64,000 nt of DNA from a bacterium (GCA_021794205.1 JAJYRH010000001.1:205688-269687); one strand, 5' to 3'; shown: positions 16,844 to 28,366, counted from the first letter of the stretch. A program made the numbers and translations. The notes: generated by a model not told the origin, from the sequence alone.

Positions 16844-18052
16844 ATGAGTAAATCGACAGAACCGTATCGGCTGCCTCAGGCAACGACGCTGGAACGCCGT
16901 CTCGCGGAGCCTCGGAGATTTATCACGATCGTTGCGGGCCCGCGCCAAGTCGGGAAATCGACTCTCGTTCAGCAGGTGATCGAGCGTTCCGGTGTTGCCG
17001 TGCACTTCGCAAACGCCGACGATCCGCTCCTGCGCGAGCCGATTTGGATAACGCAACAGTGGGATGCGGCCCGTCTTCTTGCAACCGAACGCGGAAAAGC
17101 CGGCGCCGTGCTCGTGCTCGACGAGATACAAAAAATACCGGGATGGTCGGAGCGGGTGAAAGCGCTCTGGGATGAAGATACGCGGCTTAGGCGCGCTCTG
17201 AAGGTCGTGCTGCTCGGTTCGTCACCGCTCTTGGTGATGGCCGGTTCTCGCGAGAGCCTCGCCGGGCGCTTTGAGTTGCTGCACATTCCGCACTGGGGTT
17301 TTGCCGAAATGCAGGCGGCCTTCGGCTGGTCGATCGATGAATATATCTATTACGGAGGATATCCCGGGGGCGCACCCCTGGTGAAGCAATCCGAACGCTG
17401 GGCTCGATACGTAAACGAGTCGCCGATCGAAACGTCAATTTCACGCGATGTCTTACTCATGACACGCGTCGACAAACCCGCGCTTCTACGAAGGCTATTC
17501 GATCTGGGTGCGCGCTATTCGGGGCAAATTCTGTCGTTCACGAAAATCCTCGGGCAATTGCAAGACGCCGGCAATACGACCACCCTCGCTCATTATCTCG
17601 AGCTTCTGGATGGGGCAGGTATGCTCTGCGGCGTGCAAAAATTCGCAGGCGATCATGCGCGACGCCGCGCATCGAGCCCAAAATTCCAAGTGTATAACAA
17701 TGCGCTGATGACCGCGCCTTCGGGAATTTCGTTCTCCGAGGCCCGAAAAGATCGCGAATACTGGGGGCGCTTGGTTGAATCGGCGGTTGGAACGCATCTC
17801 GCCAATGCCGCTGCCGCCGACGAATGCGAACTCTATTACTGGCGGGAGCGTAACGCGGAGGTTGATTTCGTCATTCGTAAAGGGCGTGTGTTGGTCGCCA
17901 TCGAGGTAAAGAGCGGACGAGCCCCACACGCCCATTCCGGCAGCGCCGCCTTTGAAGCGGCATTTCGCCCCACGCGATCGCTGTTGGTCGGTTTCGGTGG
18001 AATCGAACCCGAGGAGTTTCTTCGCCGACCGGTCTCGCACTGGCTTTCGTAA
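16844..18052 (+). CDS. AAA-type ATPase with DUF4143 domain
   Basis: A 402-residue ATP-binding protein. The N-terminal P-loop domain has Walker A GPRQVGKST near residue 33 and Walker B VLVLDEIQKI near residue 90, followed by the sensor-like LLGSSPLL. The C-terminal DUF4143 region (about 215-390) includes the winged-helix part YSGQILSFTKILGQL. It also has a PD-(D/E)XK-nuclease-like pattern, ELYYWRERNAEVDFV ... VLVAIEVKSG. The biological role of this widespread family is poorly defined; it is often linked to mobile DNA or toxin-like modules. A perfect palindrome lies directly before the start and no Shine-Dalgarno is seen. Divergent from the ECF sigma gene. Confidence 0.88.
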   Translation: MSKSTEPYRLPQATTLERRLAEPRRFITIVAGPRQVGKSTLVQQVIERSGVAVHFANADDPLLREPIWITQQWDAARLLATERGKAGAVLVLDEIQKIPGWSERVKALWDEDTRLRRALKVVLLGSSPLLVMAGSRESLAGRFELLHIPHWGFAEMQAAFGWSIDEYIYYGGYPGGAPLVKQSERWARYVNESPIETSISRDVLLMTRVDKPALLRRLFDLGARYSGQILSFTKILGQLQDAGNTTTLAHYLELLDGAGMLCGVQKFAGDHARRRASSPKFQVYNNALMTAPSGISFSEARKDREYWGRLVESAVGTHLANAAAADECELYYWRERNAEVDFVIRKGRVLVAIEVKSGRAPHAHSGSAAFEAAFRPTRSLLVGFGGIEPEEFLRRPVSHWLS

Positions 18053-18058
18053 CGATTC

Positions 18059-19252
18059 GTGGCGGAGAGGCGTTACAAGAGCGTGATTCAACGCTCGGCG
18101 ATCGTCGTTTACGGCGCCGCGATGCTTCAGGGCTTTGCGTTTACGCTGGTGCCGTCGCTGGCGACGCTCTTCTCTGCGGCACCATACAACATCGGCGCGA
18201 GCGCTTTCGGTGCGCTCTTCATACCGCTGACGCTCGGTGCGATTCTTGCGGCGTTCCTTACGCCGGCGCTCGCGCGTCGCCGCGGGATGGTCGGCGTGCT
18301 CGGTATCGGCGTCGCTGCGAATATCTTCGGGCTCGTTGCGCTCGTCGCGTCGGTCGCCGTTCGCGGAAACGCAGCCTACCTGCTGCTGCTCGTCGATACC
18401 AGCGCGCTCGGAATCGGCTTCGGCTTCAATTTCTCGGCGGTGAACGAACTCGCATCGCAATTGAGCGCGCGTGCGACGCGCGACGTCACCTTCGCCAACG
18501 TCCTTGCGGGTTTGGGAACTTCGCTGACGCCGCTCTTCATCGGTGCGTTCGTCGCGCGCGGCATATGGCCGCTCTGGCCGGTGGTGCTCGCGCTCGCATT
18601 TGCCGCGGTGCTCGTGCTCTCGGTTGGGTGGCGCACCGCAGCGCCTGCGCTCGTCGCAGGCACGGCGGCGAAAGTGCCCCGCGCGTTGCTGCTCTTCGCA
18701 AGCGCCGCCCTGCTCTACGCCTTCTGCGAGGGCGCGTTTTCGAGTTGGGCGACGACGTTCGCGCAGGTCGATCGCTCGTATTCGCTCGCGACCGGAGAAG
18801 CCGCACTCGCGGGCTTCTGGCTCGCACTCACGCTGACGCGCGTCGCACTCGCGCTCTCATCGCGCTTCATTCCGGTACGCATCGCCTTTGCGGCATTTCC
18901 GTTCGCCATCGCGGCGGCATTCGTCGCCCTGCCGCTCTGGCGGACACCGATGCTGCTGGTCTGCGGCTTCATCCTCGCGGGAATCGCCTGCAGCATCGTC
19001 TTTCCCTATGCGATGTCACTCGCGTTTACCGCGATGCCGGCCGATGAAAATCGCGTCGCCGGTATACTCGTCGGTGCGTTGATGACCGGCGAAGGCTTCG
19101 GCACCTTCGCGATCGGTTTGCTGCGGAGCGATCTCGGGGTAACGCTCGCGACGATCTATCGCGTCGCGGCGCTCGTTGCGTTCGCGCTGGCGATCGTGGC
19201 GATACTCGCCGTGAGATCCTCGCCGCCGAGTGCGGTGAAGGAGAGCGCGTAG
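18059..19252 (+). CDS. Major facilitator superfamily transporter
   Basis: A 397-residue membrane protein with twelve hydrophobic segments, starting at GTG 18059, six bases after the ATPase gene. The first helix region reads AIVVYGAAMLQGFAFTLVPS. The loop LARRRGMVGVLG matches the family's helix 2-3 motif (GxLxDRxGRR-like). It converges on the carbohydrate operon and its last 97 bases overlap the 3' end of the DUF4432 gene. A sugar or sugar-derivative substrate would suit this neighbourhood, but that is inference. Confidence 0.85.
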   Translation: MAERRYKSVIQRSAIVVYGAAMLQGFAFTLVPSLATLFSAAPYNIGASAFGALFIPLTLGAILAAFLTPALARRRGMVGVLGIGVAANIFGLVALVASVAVRGNAAYLLLLVDTSALGIGFGFNFSAVNELASQLSARATRDVTFANVLAGLGTSLTPLFIGAFVARGIWPLWPVVLALAFAAVLVLSVGWRTAAPALVAGTAAKVPRALLLFASAALLYAFCEGAFSSWATTFAQVDRSYSLATGEAALAGFWLALTLTRVALALSSRFIPVRIAFAAFPFAIAAAFVALPLWRTPMLLVCGFILAGIACSIVFPYAMSLAFTAMPADENRVAGILVGALMTGEGFGTFAIGLLRSDLGVTLATIYRVAALVAFALAIVAILAVRSSPPSAVKESA

Positions 19253-20259
19253 CGCCGCTCTTCACCGGGTTCAAGGAAGGGTAGCAATCCATGCGCGCCG
19301 GCGTAGGCGCGCCCCTGAATCGCCGGCGTGTTCGCCGGCTCCACCGCCAGCACGTAGATGCCTCGCGATAATTGACGCCAAGAAAAAAGTGCGGGGAGCG
19401 CGAGCGGATCGTACGCGATCTCGAAGCCGATGCCGCGGCCGCCGCACGCAGCGGGATTGAGAATCGCCGCCCGCGCGCGCCCGTCGGCACAGGGAATCGG
19501 CCGGTGAATGAAGACCTGTTCGGCGAAATTTTCCGCGGGTTCGCCGCCGCAATTCCACTCCTCGATACCGGCTTGCGCCGCGGGATCGCGCGCCTCGGTC
19601 GCCGAGCGCGATGCGTAGACGCGCGTCTGCGCTCCAAGCAGCGGGAAGCCGGCATTGCAATGATAGAGCAGCATGTGCGGTGCGCGTTCGCCGCCTTCGT
19701 TGACGACGCGATCCTCGAGGTGGAGCGTCGCGCTACCGAGCTCGCTTCGCCACCGCCGATGGAGAACGAGGTCGGCACCGAGCGCTTTGCTCTCGCCCAT
19801 CGTCGCGCGGAGTTCGAAGAAGCAGCGCTCGCCCTCCCACCACGTGCGCGTGCCGTATTCTTGCGCGGGCGTGTTGTCGATGCGCCCGTGGAGCCCGAAC
19901 GCTCCCCACGCATCGCTCCCCGCCGGGCCGAAATTCGAGAGCCCGCAGGTCGTGAGCCAACCGCCGAAAAACGAGCGCAGCCACTCGTCGCCGTTCGCGT
20001 CGTAGTACGACGGCGCGGCGATCTCGTTGCTGCTGCGCCATGCAAAGGGTACGCCGTCGAGCGTCGCGCGCACGATATCGAGCGCGCGGTCGATAACGAA
20101 CTCCACGCAGAGCCGTCCGGTCTCCAGGCGCACGGCGCGCACTCCCCGCGCGCGTCCGGATGAATATTCGAACTCCGTGAAACCGCCGATCGTCGCGAGC
20201 GAGCCGAGGCGCGCCGCAAGTTCCGCTCGGTTCAGGTCTTCGCCGAAAAGCTCGGGCAT
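19156..20259 (-). CDS. DUF4432 (aldose-1-epimerase-like) protein
   Basis: A 367-residue protein of the galactose-mutarotase-like beta-sandwich type. Features are RALDIVRATLDGVPFAWRSS, the strand FFGGWLTTCGLSNFG, GLHGRIDNTPA near residue 125 and LLYHCNAGFPLL near 200. The H in LHGRI and the H in LLYHCNAGFP fit the positions of active-site His residues in DUF4432/aldose epimerases. It is last in a minus-strand operon after an SDR dehydrogenase and a six-hairpin glycosidase, so a role in carbohydrate conversion is likely. The final 97 bases overlap the convergent MFS gene. Confidence 0.8.
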   Translation of the reverse strand: MPELFGEDLNRAELAARLGSLATIGGFTEFEYSSGRARGVRAVRLETGRLCVEFVIDRALDIVRATLDGVPFAWRSSNEIAAPSYYDANGDEWLRSFFGGWLTTCGLSNFGPAGSDAWGAFGLHGRIDNTPAQEYGTRTWWEGERCFFELRATMGESKALGADLVLHRRWRSELGSATLHLEDRVVNEGGERAPHMLLYHCNAGFPLLGAQTRVYASRSATEARDPAAQAGIEEWNCGGEPAENFAEQVFIHRPIPCADGRARAAILNPAACGGRGIGFEIAYDPLALPALFSWRQLSRGIYVLAVEPANTPAIQGRAYAGAHGLLPFLEPGEERRYALSFTALGGEDLTASIATIASANATSAATR

Positions 20260-20271
20260 CGTCGGCGGCCG

Positions 20272-22734
20272 TTAGTGCTGCGTGATTTCGAGCAGGGCGA
20301 ATCCGCCAGCGTCGATGATGACCGGAATACCGTCGAGAATCTCTTGCTTCTTGAGGTGTCCGAGGTCGCGCCACGTATTCCAGATCGTCGAGAAAAGGCG
20401 GACCGAATGGCGAGCGCCTTTGATCTCGCGTAGTGAAGCCGCGGTCGTAATCGACTGCTCGCTCGAGTTTCCGATAAAGAGCAGCAGCGACGCGTTCTCC
20501 GAAAATACGACGAGCGTGACGCGAGGGTCGGTGACGATCCCCACCTCCGTGAGATCTTTTTCGTAGCGCGAGATCGGCGATTCCGATCCGAGATCGGAGG
20601 TGGTATAGACCTGCAATCCTTCGGGCATGCGCACGCCGATCCAGGCGATGTGCTTGCCGCGAAACGGTACGTTCACGGCGGTTAGCCAGCGCCATTCGGC
20701 AGCGAGGCATGGATCGATCGTCGCCTGCTGCCCGCGCACGTTCAGCCCGCCCGCCCCTTCGATCGCCGCCCAGAGATAGCGCGGCGCATCCCACGGCGAG
20801 AGCATCATGCCTTGATTGACGAGAATCTCTCCGTGGAGCCACTCCGAGAATTGTCCGGGAACGGTATTGTTGCGGCGCGGATCGCTGGAGAAATGGCGGA
20901 AGCTCGTCGCCAACGCTTTCGCCATAAAGCCCGGGTTGTATTTCGCTGCGGCGAACGCGTACCAGTAGGTCACCGCTACCCACACGCCGCCGAGCAAGCC
21001 GTAGCCGTTGATCGGCCCGTAGATCAGGTCGCTGCGAGGCACCGTGCGAATTCCGGCGTCGGTCCAGAACTCCGCGTCGCTGAGCCGCGCGATAATGCGT
21101 GCCGCGCGGTCGGGCGGAGCGACTCCGAAGAGGACGGGAAAAATTAGATCGGCGGTGACGTCGCTGCGTTTTGCCCCATCGACATCGATGGTGAGATAGT
21201 AGAGGTCGTTATCCGGGTTGACGAGGTGCGTGTTAATCGCCTTGTAGAGATCGTCGGCGGCTTTTTTGAAGCGCTTGGCGGTCGGCTTATCCTCGAGCAA
21301 GGTCGCCATCTCGACGAGCGCCCCGAGCGCGGCGAAGCACTCAGAATTGACCTCCGTGGAAGCGCCGCTGATGCGATAATCTTGGATGACGTTGCGCCAT
21401 CCGATGATTCCCCAGTCCGAGGTCGCCGTCGCCGTGCACCAAACGAGGCCCACTTCGTTGCGTTGGGAGAGCATGTACTCCATCGCGTGGATCGCGCGCG
21501 GGTAGCATTCACGCAGGAAATCTTCGTTCCCGGTGACGGCGTAATGGTGCCAGAGCGCGATGACCGCCAGCGGTGTATTATCGTTGACGTTGAGCGAGTA
21601 GTCTTCCCACTTATCGTTACGAACGTCGTAATATTCGACGATCTTTCCGTTCGGTTCTTGCAAGCGAAAATATGCTTGGAGCGAATCGTGGGCGAAATCG
21701 TGGTTCAAATAATCGGCGCCGAAGGACATCCAAGCCGTGTCGCGCCCGACGCTATTGTTACTGCGCGTAGGATCGTTGACGAAACACCAGCCGGTTGGTG
21801 CGAAGGTTTGGACGCGCAGCATGTTGGCTTTCGCCCAGAGCACGCCTTGGTTGACGTCGTGGCTCGGCGTGCGCAGGACGGATTGCGAGAGATAGTTCCA
21901 GTAATAGGTCGAGGTTTCGTGGAGCGCCTTTTTGCCAGGCGGGCAGCGTTTGCGCGCTTCGGCGAGATCGGTCGCGGAGATGGGAGAGAGTACGCAAAGA
22001 AATTCGACCCAGCGCTCGGCGTCGGGTTGGAGATCGATCGCGGTATGGAGCGCTCCCACCGGGTCGCTGCCGAGCGATTCGACCCTGTTGGAGAGCACCC
22101 CGGGCGACTCGTGCGCGACGAGTCTCGCGCGGTCGGAATTGGTATCCCAACTCGTCGCCGGCGCGAGCGTAGCGAAGAGCCGTACGTGCGATGGAACGCT
22201 CTGGTTCCATACAACGATGCCGCCGAGATCGGCATCGAAGCGTACCTGAACGTCCTGCGACGTATTTCCGCGCAACTCGCAAAAGCCGTAGAGATCGAAC
22301 GAAACCGGAGCTGTCGATCCGTTCTTGAGGTGCACGCGATAGTACGCTGCGGGCGGCGGAACCGAGGCTGCCTCCTGCGCGCCGGCGTTATAAGCAAAGA
22401 CTTGTTCGTGAACGTGGACGCCATTGTCGAGTTGATAGACGTAATCTTGGCGCTCGGGATGAATGTGGAATTCGCCGCCGCGACGGGTCAAGCGCAACGT
22501 GCTGCGCCGATCCCAGAAAGATATTCCGAGTGCGCCGAAATAATCGAAGCCGGCATCGGGGCTGTAGATTTTGGCGATCGCACCCGTGGGTTTCAGGACG
22601 ACCGTGCAACGCGGGGCGCCGAGCGTGCTGCCCTGCGCCATCTGATCGTCGGCGAGAATATAGGCGAATCGTGGGTTCGCAGCGCTCCCGCTTGAGGGGT
22701 CGGTCGCCATGTCGACCATGTCGTATCGCGTCAT
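20272..22734 (-). CDS. Six-hairpin (alpha/alpha)6-barrel glycosidase-like protein
   Basis: An 820-residue protein without a signal peptide, so cytoplasmic. The N-terminal ~290 residues look like a beta-sandwich (GFDYFGALGISFWDRRSTLRL, VYQLDNGVHVHEQVF). From about 300 to 680 lies a helical-barrel catalytic domain resembling amylo-alpha-1,6-glucosidase and glycogen-debranching relatives: NDPTRSNNSVGRDTAWMSFG, DNTPLAVIALWHHYAVTGNE, TATATSDWGIIGWRN, NGYGLLGGVWVAVTYWYA. A C-terminal beta domain follows. The acidic residues in GRDTAW and TSDWG could be catalytic. Exact substrate unknown. The start overlaps the SDR stop by one base (TAATG), giving one operon. Confidence 0.75.
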   Translation of the reverse strand: MTRYDMVDMATDPSSGSAANPRFAYILADDQMAQGSTLGAPRCTVVLKPTGAIAKIYSPDAGFDYFGALGISFWDRRSTLRLTRRGGEFHIHPERQDYVYQLDNGVHVHEQVFAYNAGAQEAASVPPPAAYYRVHLKNGSTAPVSFDLYGFCELRGNTSQDVQVRFDADLGGIVVWNQSVPSHVRLFATLAPATSWDTNSDRARLVAHESPGVLSNRVESLGSDPVGALHTAIDLQPDAERWVEFLCVLSPISATDLAEARKRCPPGKKALHETSTYYWNYLSQSVLRTPSHDVNQGVLWAKANMLRVQTFAPTGWCFVNDPTRSNNSVGRDTAWMSFGADYLNHDFAHDSLQAYFRLQEPNGKIVEYYDVRNDKWEDYSLNVNDNTPLAVIALWHHYAVTGNEDFLRECYPRAIHAMEYMLSQRNEVGLVWCTATATSDWGIIGWRNVIQDYRISGASTEVNSECFAALGALVEMATLLEDKPTAKRFKKAADDLYKAINTHLVNPDNDLYYLTIDVDGAKRSDVTADLIFPVLFGVAPPDRAARIIARLSDAEFWTDAGIRTVPRSDLIYGPINGYGLLGGVWVAVTYWYAFAAAKYNPGFMAKALATSFRHFSSDPRRNNTVPGQFSEWLHGEILVNQGMMLSPWDAPRYLWAAIEGAGGLNVRGQQATIDPCLAAEWRWLTAVNVPFRGKHIAWIGVRMPEGLQVYTTSDLGSESPISRYEKDLTEVGIVTDPRVTLVVFSENASLLLFIGNSSEQSITTAASLREIKGARHSVRLFSTIWNTWRDLGHLKKQEILDGIPVIIDAGGFALLEITQH

Positions 22735-23501
22735 TAGAGCGAACCCGCCTGACGCATCATGCCGCCGTCGATAACGACGGTCGTTCCGGTTATATACGCC
22801 GCAGCGTCACTGCAGAGCCAAACGACCAGCCCGGCGACTTCCTCGGGCTTTCCCCAACGGTGCAACGGAATTTCGGCGAGCAACTCGTCGTCGAGTTTCG
22901 GGTTGGCGATCGTCGCCGCGTCCATCGGCGTATCGATCGCTCCCGGGGCGACGTTATTCACCGTAATAGCATGAGGCGCGAGCTCGACCGCGATCGTCCG
23001 CATAAGCATGCGCAACCCGCCCTTCGACGCGCAGTAAGGCGCGTTCGTTGGCGCGGCGACCTCTTCGTGGATCGACGAAACGTTCACGATACGGCCGCCG
23101 CGCGCTTGCGCGATCATCTGCTTCGCCGCGGAGCGGCTGCAATAAAACGGGCCGCTCAAATTCACCGCAATCTCGCGCTGCCATACCTCGTCGGGTGTAT
23201 CGACGAAGGGATAGCGCGTTTCAATGCCGGCGTTGTTGACGAGGATATCAAGTCCCCCGAAAGCCGCGACCGCCGCCGCTACGAGGCGGTCGGCATCGGC
23301 GGGCAGCGCGACGTTCGCCTCGCACGCGATCGCCCGAGCGCCGCGCCCTTCCAACTCGGCGACGAGCGCGCGGGCCGGTGCGGGATCCCCAACGTAGTCG
23401 ATGACGACATGGACGGCGGCGGCGGCGAGTGCGCGAGCGATGGCGGCGCCGATTCCGGTCGCACCGCCGGTGACGATGGCGGTGCGTTCCTGAGATAGCA
23501 T
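22734..23501 (-). CDS. Short-chain dehydrogenase/reductase, glucose/polyol dehydrogenase-like
   Basis: A 255-residue Rossmann-fold oxidoreductase. The NAD(P) motif [12 protein letters not shown] is near residue 11, followed by NNAG near 88, catalytic Ser in VNVSSIHE, and YCASKGG with catalytic Tyr and Lys near 155-159. A PG..DTP element ([10 protein letters not shown]) follows. It is the first gene of the operon with the glycosidase and the DUF4432 protein, so oxidation of a free sugar or polyol is a reasonable guess. The start is ATG 23501. Confidence 0.88.
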   Translation of the reverse strand: MLSQERTAIVTGGATGIGAAIARALAAAAVHVVIDYVGDPAPARALVAELEGRGARAIACEANVALPADADRLVAAAVAAFGGLDILVNNAGIETRYPFVDTPDEVWQREIAVNLSGPFYCSRSAAKQMIAQARGGRIVNVSSIHEEVAAPTNAPYCASKGGLRMLMRTIAVELAPHAITVNNVAPGAIDTPMDAATIANPKLDDELLAEIPLHRWGKPEEVAGLVVWLCSDAAAYITGTTVVIDGGMMRQAGSL

Positions 23502-23555
23502 ATCGTTCGCTGTGCCCTACCCGACGGGGTTCTCCTTCACAAGCAAGCGCTTACA

Positions 23556-23589
23556 GAGCGACGGCCCGCCTTTCGGCGAGCCGTCGCTC
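23556..23589 (-). terminator. Long hairpin between lipoprotein and SDR genes
   Basis: GAGCGACGGC (23556-23565) and GCCGTCGCTC (23580-23589) pair perfectly. An inner CGCC/GGCG stem closes a TTTC loop, giving about 14 paired bases. It lies directly after the stop of the minus-strand lipoprotein gene. No long T run follows on the minus strand, so termination strength is uncertain. Confidence 0.5.
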
Positions 23590-23615
23590 GTGCACGGTTT
23601 TCTACGTGCTTTGCG

Positions 23616-24770
23616 TTACGGACGGCACTTCCGGCCGTGGCAGATCGGCGTCGGCGTCGGAGCCGGCGTCGGGCTGGAGGTCGGCACGGGCGTCGGCGTC
23701 TGGGCCGGGGTCGGCGTCGGAGCCGGCGTCGGGCTCGTCGTCGGAACCGGCGAAGGGGTCGGCGTCGGGCCGACCGAGCCGTAGGTAATCACGCAGCTGC
23801 TGCTGGCGTTGCTCCAGAGCGGTTGGACCGGGTAGGTTTGGCCGTTCGGAAACGTGTAGTTCTGGAGGTTCGTCCAGGCGCACTTATCGCCGATCTCCGA
23901 ACCGCTCGAATCGAGCCAGCCGTTGCCGGCACCCGGATCGGTCTGCGTCTCGGCTTCTTCGTGGCCGCCGACGATCGAGACGCCGTCGAGCGTTCCCGGC
24001 GAATTCACCGAGCCGACGCCGCAGCTCGTGCCTGCGTCGGGGGTATACGGCAGGTTGGTGTAGGCGAGCGGGTTGCCCGAAGGATCGGTGGTGGTGTTGT
24101 GATACCCGCACCACTGCGTCGCGAAGCCGCTCTGCGTGTATCCGGTCGGCGTCACGACGATGAAGTTCGCGTTCGAGCTATAGGTGCCGAAGTGTGCGGC
24201 AGCGTTGAGCGCTTCGGCTGCGACTTGTGCGTCGGTGTAGGTTTTCGGTGGTACCGAACTGTCGTACCACACGCCGGCGTACTGCGGGTTCGTATTTGCA
24301 ATGTACGTCGTCGCCCCACCGAGCGTTTGATAATACTGGGTATCGGTATTCACCCAGAGGCTGCCGCCGATCGATTGCATGTATCCGGTCAGGTAGGCCG
24401 CCAAACCATCGGGATCTGCGGTCGTGTCGTTCTGGCTCTGCCATCCCCAGAACACCAGGTAGACTTGCGGTGCGGTCTGCACCGGGCCGCCGTTATAAAG
24501 GAGGTTGGAACTCGTCGTGCGCATTTTGCCCATGACGGTGCGCGCGTTCGGGCCCCATTGGAAGCTGGGGTGTGAAGCTAAATAATCACGTGAATAAAAA
24601 ATCTGCGGTTTTCCAACGCGAACCGATTGCGCCGAAACGCGGTTGGGAACGGGGTTCGATGCCGTATTGTTGCTCTGCGGAAGCATCGAACTGCTATGCC
24701 CTCCGCCGCAAGCAACGAGCAGAGACGATGCCGCGAGCATCGCCACGAAAATTCTGCCGGGTATTCTCAA
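23616..24770 (-). CDS. Secreted lipoprotein with HEEAE..TDP domain and Pro/Thr-rich tail
   Basis: A 384-residue protein read from TTG 24770, which has AGGAGG eight bases upstream; the frame continues upstream but is not protein-like. The lipobox LLVACGGG follows a hydrophobic signal, so it is an outer-membrane or periplasmic lipoprotein. The central domain (about residues 80-330) has [42 protein letters not shown] and [10 protein letters not shown]. This resembles secreted plant-EXORDIUM/phosphate-induced-protein-like families, and the HEEAE may be a metal or catalytic site. The C-terminal 60 residues are a Pro/Thr/Ser linker ending in CHGRKC, perhaps a wall-spanning or glycosylated tail. Confidence 0.75.
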   Translation of the reverse strand: MRIPGRIFVAMLAASSLLVACGGGHSSSMLPQSNNTASNPVPNRVSAQSVRVGKPQIFYSRDYLASHPSFQWGPNARTVMGKMRTTSSNLLYNGGPVQTAPQVYLVFWGWQSQNDTTADPDGLAAYLTGYMQSIGGSLWVNTDTQYYQTLGGATTYIANTNPQYAGVWYDSSVPPKTYTDAQVAAEALNAAAHFGTYSSNANFIVVTPTGYTQSGFATQWCGYHNTTTDPSGNPLAYTNLPYTPDAGTSCGVGSVNSPGTLDGVSIVGGHEEAETQTDPGAGNGWLDSSGSEIGDKCAWTNLQNYTFPNGQTYPVQPLWSNASSSCVITYGSVGPTPTPSPVPTTSPTPAPTPTPAQTPTPVPTSSPTPAPTPTPICHGRKCRP

Positions 24771-25014
24771 GCGAGGATCCTCCTCAAGAAGAGCCGAGTG
24801 TAGCGAGCAGTGCAGCAGGCACGGAGAGGAAGGAGCAGAGGAAAGCACCTGCTGCTCCGACCTATGTTGCATCGATCCGTCGCGCTTCCTCCGAATTTCT
24901 AACAAAAAATTTACAATAGAGACCGCATTCAGATAGGTGCATTTCGTCACTCCCGTGCGCTTGGCTCGCTGGGGAGGCGTTCGAGGACGCGATGCGACGG
25001 GCGCGAAGCCCTAC

Positions 25015-27270
<2,256 letters not shown>

Positions 27271-27274
27271 ATGG

Positions 27275-27420
27275 TGTTGTCACGCCGAGTAGACGGTGTT
27301 GTCACGCCGAGTAGCGCTGTTGTCACGCCGAGTAGCGCGAAGCGCGTATCGAGGCGCGTATCGAGGCGCCGTAGCAGCTCGCCCTCGATACGGCCCCTGC
27401 GGGGCCTACTCGGGCTGACA
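27275..27420. repeat. REP-like repeat block with tandem and inverted units
   Basis: TGTTGTCACGCCGAGTAG occurs three times (27275, 27297, 27318; periods 22 and 21). It is followed by two tandem copies of GCGTATCGAGGC (27344-27367). Near-complements of both units follow: GCCCTCGATAC at 27381 and CTACTCGGGCTGACA at 27406-27420. The block can fold into a long hairpin and looks like a dispersed intergenic palindromic element between convergent genes, possibly ending both transcripts. Confidence 0.7.
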
Positions 27421-27475
27421 ATGATTCTGTCGCCGCTCGTTCGCTTCGCACGGCGACGCGCTCTTTCGGTGGAGG

Positions 27476-28132
27476 CTAGGGCGAGCCGATGCTGTCGGTC
27501 GAGGAGATCCAATAGCGTTCGTCCGGCGTCGGATGTCGAAGCGCGATCCCATGCGTTGCGTGAACGCTCCGCGCGATGCGCCGCCAGATGCGGGTCACCT
27601 TTACGACGTAATGCTGCGTTTCGTAATACGGCGGAATGCCGCCGTATTCGACGACGGCCTTCGGCCCCGCGTTATAGGCCGCGATGGCATAGCGATACGG
27701 ATGGTGGGTTTTAGCGAAGCGCTGCACTTGTTCGCTGAGGTAGCGCGCGGCGCCGGAGAGATTCTGCAACGGGTCGTGCGGATCGATCCCCATGCGTGCG
27801 GCGGTTCCCGGCATCAACTGTCCCAACCCGACCGCGCCGGCCCACGAACGCGCGTGCGTGTGCCAGCTCGATTCCACCGTCACCAGCGCGACGAGAAGAT
27901 TCGCGTCGATATGGTAGTGCCAGGCGCTGCGCAGTGCGTGAAGCGCGAGTTGCTCCCGCTGCCAACGCGGCATCTGCGGGTTCACTTTCTGCAGAAAACG
28001 AGCGTAGGCGCGGGCGTTGCCGATCGTCGCGGGGATCGGCTGAGGGCGTGGATCTGCAAGCAGGCGTTGCGGCGCGAGGAGAAGCAGGCCCACAGCAAAC
28101 GCCGCGGGGAGCAAGGTTCGAAATCTCCGCAT
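27476..28132 (-). CDS. Lytic transglycosylase (SLT/LysM-less type)
   Basis: A 218-residue exported protein from the ATG at 28132 (MRRFRTLL), with a signal peptide ending near LLADP. The frame extends 39 codons further but overlaps the divergent small gene and is not signal-like. The SLT domain shows catalytic Glu in VTVESSWHTHARSWAGAVGLGQLMP (the ES..H..A.S..GA.GL.Q.MP signature). DPLQNLSGAARYLSEQV and YRYAIAAYNAGPKAV follow. It cleaves peptidoglycan glycan strands to anhydromuramyl products in the periplasm. Confident domain; physiological role unknown. Confidence 0.88.
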   Translation of the reverse strand: MRRFRTLLPAAFAVGLLLLAPQRLLADPRPQPIPATIGNARAYARFLQKVNPQMPRWQREQLALHALRSAWHYHIDANLLVALVTVESSWHTHARSWAGAVGLGQLMPGTAARMGIDPHDPLQNLSGAARYLSEQVQRFAKTHHPYRYAIAAYNAGPKAVVEYGGIPPYYETQHYVVKVTRIWRRIARSVHATHGIALRHPTPDERYWISSTDSIGSP

Positions 28133-28169
28133 GGAGGCCGAGGGTTCGCGCCGTGCCGAAGAGAGCCCT

Positions 28170-28325
28170 ATGAGCCGATTTTCGCAGATGAGCCCCGCCG
28201 GTAAGCGCGCCTGGGGGGTAGGACTGGTCCTCTTTTTCGTACTACTCATCGCCGCTATCGGCTATTCCCAGTGGTACGCGATTCACGTCAACGTCCCGCA
28301 CTACGAACATTCCGGCACCCCATAG
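28170..28325 (+). CDS. Small single-pass membrane protein
   Basis: A 51-residue protein starting MSRFSQMSPAGKRAWG at the ATG at 28170, with AGAG a few bases upstream. A basic N-terminus precedes one strong hydrophobic helix (GVGLVLFFVLLIAAIGY) and a short polar tail ending HSGTP. An earlier in-frame ATG at 28131 overlaps the start region of the divergent transglycosylase gene and is less likely. No family is recognised. It sits just upstream of the fluoride riboswitch. Confidence 0.5.
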   Translation: MSRFSQMSPAGKRAWGVGLVLFFVLLIAAIGYSQWYAIHVNVPHYEHSGTP

Positions 28326-28366
28326 CGGCAGGAGAGCCTCCTTCGTGCGCCGCACATCCAAGAGGA

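Noticed and set aside
23640..23770. Short periodic GTCGGCG-rich repeats considered as a tandem-repeat or CRISPR-like array
   Set aside because: They encode the Pro/Thr-rich tail of the lipoprotein; there are no spacers and no cas genes in the window.
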